A stretch of 9,635 nt of DNA from NCBI GenBank assembly GCA_937897265.1, contig CALCPT010000089.1:1-9635 (forward strand). The letters run 5' to 3'. The DNA comes from an uncultured Alcaligenaceae bacterium (GTDB lineage: Bacteria > Pseudomonadota > Gammaproteobacteria > Burkholderiales > Burkholderiaceae_B). This document shows, in pieces, positions 6,994 through 9,635 of this stretch; position 1 is the stretch's first letter, and each line of letters opens with the position of its first letter. The translations under genes were made by a program, and so were the position numbers. A model generated the notes under the pieces. It was not told the DNA's origin. It was given only the letters and a program-made list of their open reading frames with translations, and ran no database searches.

Positions 6994-7049
6994 CGACTCT
7001 TTTAGGTCATTGAGTACCCTCGCACACGCCTAGCGTCACAAAGAAAAGC

Positions 7050-8813
7050 ATGAACACGCCAATTCTGTCAGAACTTGAAGGTCTCACGGTGGGGCGTGCA
7101 CTTCGGCGCTCGGTTGCACAGTGGCCAGAACAAGAATTTTTTAAGTCGCAAGACATCTCTCTAACGTTTACGCAATTTGATCGCTTGGTCGATCAGTTAG
7201 CGCAATCTCTGTTGGCGCTCGGCCTCACACGGCACGATCACATCGCGGTGTGGTTAGGCAACTCACTTGAGTGGACGCTTAGCTTCTGCGCATGCGCCAG
7301 AATTGGCGCCGTTGTCGTCCCCATTAATACCCGGTATACCGCCGCTGAGGCGGGCTATATTCTGGCGCAGTCTGATGCCAAAGCGCTGGTGCTGTCTACA
7401 GAGCTTTATGGATTGAACTATTTGCAAATGCTTGAACACATTGCACCTAGTTTGAAACACGCCAGAGAAAACTTACTTGCTACGACAGAGTTGCCCGCAC
7501 TCAAGCGCGTCATCATTCACGACACCAGCAACGACAAAACGCAGCGTGACAAAGTTGCTGACGCAGCACGATACGCGATACCTCTGCAAGCTCTCCTCGA
7601 AGACGGGGCTGCGTGCGTCGCCTTGCGTCTCGCCTTCGCCACACCAAACGCCCTAGTCCACACCTCACTTGCACAGGCCAGCACACCGAACGCACTGTCC
7701 CTGCTTGAACCAACAGTTAGCGTAGATGATGTGTTATTGATTTGCTACACCTCGGGCACCACGGGCAAACCAAAGGGCGTGATGCACAACCATCGCGTGC
7801 TCAAACAAGCCACACGAGTGGGCCTAGCGCTCGATCTGAAACCTGGCGGACGCATGCTTGGACACATGCCGCTTTATCATGTGGCTGGCTTGTATATGGG
7901 CTTCGTACCAGCCCTCACTTTAGGTGCCTGTTTTGTCAACATGCCGCAATGGGACACAGGTCGCGCACTTGAACTGCTTGAACAAGAACGCATCACAGCG
8001 TTTGGCGGCATCCCTACTCATTTTGTTGATCTGGTAAACCACCCTACCGTTGGGCAACGCGATTTATCAGCGATTGAAAACGCATGGATTGGTGGGTCAC
8101 CCGTGATGCAAGCCACCTTTGAAAACTTTCAAAGAACACTCGGCTTAAAACAACTCATGTCAACGTATGGCATGACTGAAAACACAATTTCCACTAGCTT
8201 TAATCGCCTGACAGATCCCCTTGAAGTCTGTTGCCAAAATCGCGCACCGATTCTTGGCCCCAGCGAAGTCAAAATTATCGATCCCATCAGTGGTCAAGAG
8301 CAACCGCGCGGCGAAGTTGGTGAGATCTGGTGCCGAGGCGAGACGGTCATGCTGGGCTATTACAAAAATCCCGAGGCCACTCAGGCCACGATCACACCAG
8401 AGGGCTGGTTAAAAACCGGTGACCTCGGGCGCTTTGACGACGAAGGGTTTTTATCTGTAACGGGTCGCTTAAAAGAGATGTATAAAACCGGCGGAACAAA
8501 TGTCTACCCTGCCGAAGTTGAACAGTTTCTCATCCAACACCCCGCGATTACGTTAGTCGCGATTGTCGGCGTGCCTGATCCACGTTTAGACGAAGTTGGC
8601 TTCGCCTTTGTACAAATACATCCAAACCAGCAACTCACACACGCCGAATTACGTGCCTTTTGCAAAGGCAAGCTTGCCGATTACAAAGTACCCCGCTACC
8701 TGAAAGTCTTGGCAGCGATCCCACGCACGACTACCGGAAAAATTCAGCGCTCAGCATTGCTCGAACTTGCAAGCGCAGAGCTTGCTTCTGCCGCTCAGTC
8801 GATGCCGGGGTAA
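7050..8813 (+). CDS. AMP-forming acyl-CoA synthetase / carboxylate-CoA ligase 2
   Basis: The 587-residue product is a second class I adenylate-forming ligase, more like FadD-type long- or medium-chain acyl-CoA synthetases than ligase 1. Motifs in order are YTSGTTGKPKGV (A3, 233-244), MPLYHVAG (A4), YGMTE (A5, 373-377), KTGDLG with Asp458, TGRLKEMYKTGGTNVYPAEVE with hinge Arg473, and TTTGKIQR with adenylation Lys564; all catalytic positions are intact. Compared with ligase 1 the A3 motif starts about 65 residues later, owing largely to an Ala/Leu/Thr-rich insert around 184-222 that contains TPNAL twice. It is the last gene of the Bug 3-SDR-ligase 2 operon, 56 bp after the SDR. A purine run (7040-7048) precedes the ATG but sits too close to be an ideal ribosome binding site. 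Its TAA (8811-8813) lies inside the 3' end of the converging racemase-like gene. Substrate unknown. Confidence 0.93.
   Translation: MNTPILSELEGLTVGRALRRSVAQWPEQEFFKSQDISLTFTQFDRLVDQLAQSLLALGLTRHDHIAVWLGNSLEWTLSFCACARIGAVVVPINTRYTAAEAGYILAQSDAKALVLSTELYGLNYLQMLEHIAPSLKHARENLLATTELPALKRVIIHDTSNDKTQRDKVADAARYAIPLQALLEDGAACVALRLAFATPNALVHTSLAQASTPNALSLLEPTVSVDDVLLICYTSGTTGKPKGVMHNHRVLKQATRVGLALDLKPGGRMLGHMPLYHVAGLYMGFVPALTLGACFVNMPQWDTGRALELLEQERITAFGGIPTHFVDLVNHPTVGQRDLSAIENAWIGGSPVMQATFENFQRTLGLKQLMSTYGMTENTISTSFNRLTDPLEVCCQNRAPILGPSEVKIIDPISGQEQPRGEVGEIWCRGETVMLGYYKNPEATQATITPEGWLKTGDLGRFDDEGFLSVTGRLKEMYKTGGTNVYPAEVEQFLIQHPAITLVAIVGVPDPRLDEVGFAFVQIHPNQQLTHAELRAFCKGKLADYKVPRYLKVLAAIPRTTTGKIQRSALLELASAELASAAQSMPG
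7640..7696 (+). repeat. Short in-frame repeat within the ligase 2 insert
   Basis: CACACC followed by A/G-AACGC occurs at 7640 and again 42 bases (14 codons) later at 7682, encoding TPNAL at residues 198-202 and 212-216. The flanking bases are less alike, so this may be a decayed 42-bp tandem duplication or coincidence in a low-complexity linker. Confidence 0.4.
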
Positions 8814-9586
8814 GCGTCAGTGCCGTAAACTCGACGCACCTCTTTTAGAAGTTCGCCGCGTGGTGGCGCATACGTCAGATGTTTACTCGTGAAGTTACCA
8901 GTCAGGCGTTGGATTTTCACGGCAGTTTCGCCCATCTTAGTCAAGGCAACGGTACCGTTCAAAATAGGTACACCATCAACATCATGTACGTTGGCGTGGG
9001 CCAGCATTGCCATCACGACTCCACCCGCAGCAACAATCACCTCTGCGCCTTTTTCAATGCCACGCCGTGCTGCTTGACGAAACTCTTCAAAAATCGCCTC
9101 GCGCGCAACAGCATGCTCTGGCGCGTCTGAAAACCCAACAGCCAAGTCAGTCAAATTGTGAACCTTCATGGCTTCGTACGAAGCCATCCTGGGATAAAAC
9201 CCATAGCGATGAACGTTTTCTAAGACACGCGGAGTGAATTTCGGATTGACTGTCACCATTGTGTACAACGAACCCATCATGCAGGCGATGCTTAAGGTCG
9301 ATTCGCATAACCCCAATACTGGTATCGTCAGTAACTCGCGTAATTCTCGGATTCCAGGATCAACAATATTGCCTAACAAAAATCCGTCATAACCCTCTTT
9401 TTGCGCCTTGAGTCCATTCGCGATGACCTCACCAACATCAACGTATTCGGGATAACGGTACTGATCGGCAAAGCCACCACCACGGGTTAAACCGTGCGCC
9501 TCGATCGTGGTCTCTGGATCGGCCGCATGGCTAATCTGTTGTTTAAGCGCTGCGCCATACTGACCGAAGGCATCGAATCTAGAAAA
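8795..9586 (-). CDS. Asp/Glu/hydantoin racemase-superfamily protein, 5' end lost at contig end
   Basis: The genuine frame runs from 9586 (Phe) to TGA at 8795-8797, 263 visible residues. The TTG at 9379 is not the start, because upstream codons give sensible family sequence beginning FSRFDAFGQYGAAL, then LTRGGGFADQYRYPEYVDVG. Family members often open with a strand plus WYQSF-like segment, so probably only about 5-15 residues are missing. GNIVDPGIREL and IPVLGLCEST match the GCFxDPG and PVxGxxE region of hydantoin racemases, and AEVIVAAGG matches their EVIVLGCAG strand. The two usual catalytic cysteines are replaced: the first by Asn (codon at 9368-9370) and the second by Gly or Ala (around 9020-9028). 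Other cysteines occur in GLCEST and IACMMG. A racemase, decarboxylase or isomerase reaction is therefore uncertain. The gene converges on ligase 2 with a 19-bp overlap. Confidence 0.85.
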   Translation of the reverse strand, partial: FSRFDAFGQYGAALKQQISHAADPETTIEAHGLTRGGGFADQYRYPEYVDVGEVIANGLKAQKEGYDGFLLGNIVDPGIRELRELLTIPVLGLCESTLSIACMMGSLYTMVTVNPKFTPRVLENVHRYGFYPRMASYEAMKVHNLTDLAVGFSDAPEHAVAREAIFEEFRQAARRGIEKGAEVIVAAGGVVMAMLAHANVHDVDGVPILNGTVALTKMGETAVKIQRLTGNFTSKHLTYAPPRGELLKEVRRVYGTDAYPGID

Positions 9587-9635
9587 AGATCGGAAGAGCG
9601 TCGTGTAGGGAAAGAGTGTCTTCGCCTGTGTAGAT
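9587..9635. other. Illumina TruSeq P5 adapter read-through (artefact, not genomic)
   Basis: Bases 9587-9619 equal the 33-nt reverse complement of the Illumina universal/P5 read-1 adapter, beginning AGATCGGAAGAGCGTCGTG. The next 8 bases (9620-9627, CTTCGCCT) sit exactly where the i5 index belongs, and 9628-9635 (GTGTAGAT) are the start of the P5 flow-cell segment. The reverse complement of the index, AGGCGAAG, matches TruSeq HT index D505 as I remember it. The minus-strand racemase frame happens to stay open through the adapter, so automatic annotation would add 16 false residues. Confidence 0.98.

Noticed and set aside
6988..7020. TTGACG at the SDR stop as an internal promoter for ligase 2
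   Set aside because: It is a good -35 match, but nothing like a -10 box occurs 16-18 bases downstream; operon transcription from upstream is simpler.
9377..9379. TTG at 9379 as the start of the racemase-like gene
   Set aside because: The frame continues upstream with about 69 residues of sensible family sequence (FSRFDAFGQYG onward), so the true start is beyond the adapter junction.
1..9586. CRISPR array, insertion sequence, prophage or toxin-antitoxin genes
   Set aside because: No spaced repeats, transposase, terminal inverted repeats or small paired genes were seen; the DNA is almost fully occupied by metabolic and transport genes.

Overview
The window looks like a metagenomic or draft-assembly contig from a betaproteobacterium, most likely Burkholderiales (Bordetella/Alcaligenaceae-like or a freshwater relative). 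This rests on three Bug-type periplasmic substrate-binding proteins of the tripartite tricarboxylate transporter (TTT) family, a family greatly expanded in that order, together with acyl-CoA ligases, an SDR, a D-aminoacylase-type amidohydrolase and an Asp/Glu/hydantoin-racemase-fold protein. Base composition looks intermediate, lower than in typical Bordetella. No rRNA, tRNA, insertion sequence, phage gene or CRISPR array was seen.

Layout: (1) 1-999, + strand, the 3' part of an N-acyl-D-amino-acid deacylase-like amidohydrolase, cut by the left edge. (2) 1127-2176, - strand, Bug protein 1 (Tat signal). (3) 2350-3942, + strand, acyl-CoA ligase 1; a 26-bp near-perfect palindrome lies in the divergent gap between (2) and (3). 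(4) 4066-5037, - strand, Bug protein 2 (Tat signal). (5) 5205-8813, + strand, a likely operon of Bug protein 3 (Sec signal), an SDR and acyl-CoA ligase 2, with gaps of 34 and 56 bp. (6) 8795-9586, - strand, a racemase-superfamily protein whose 3' end overlaps ligase 2 by 19 bp. (7) 9587-9635 is not biological: it is Illumina TruSeq P5 adapter including an 8-nt i5 index.

Together the genes suggest uptake and activation of organic acids. The binding proteins would capture carboxylates in the periplasm and pass them to TTT membrane subunits encoded elsewhere, the two ligases would form CoA thioesters, and the SDR would act on a CoA-bound or free intermediate. The deacylase and racemase-fold protein at the flanks hint at N-acyl amino acid or chiral acid substrates. 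The substrates cannot be named from sequence.

The most notable observations are the adapter read-through; an SDR that keeps only the lysine of the usual Asn-Ser-Tyr-Lys tetrad; a racemase-fold protein lacking both usual catalytic cysteines; and three binding proteins with no transporter membrane genes. I did not find convincing evidence of a wholly new system.
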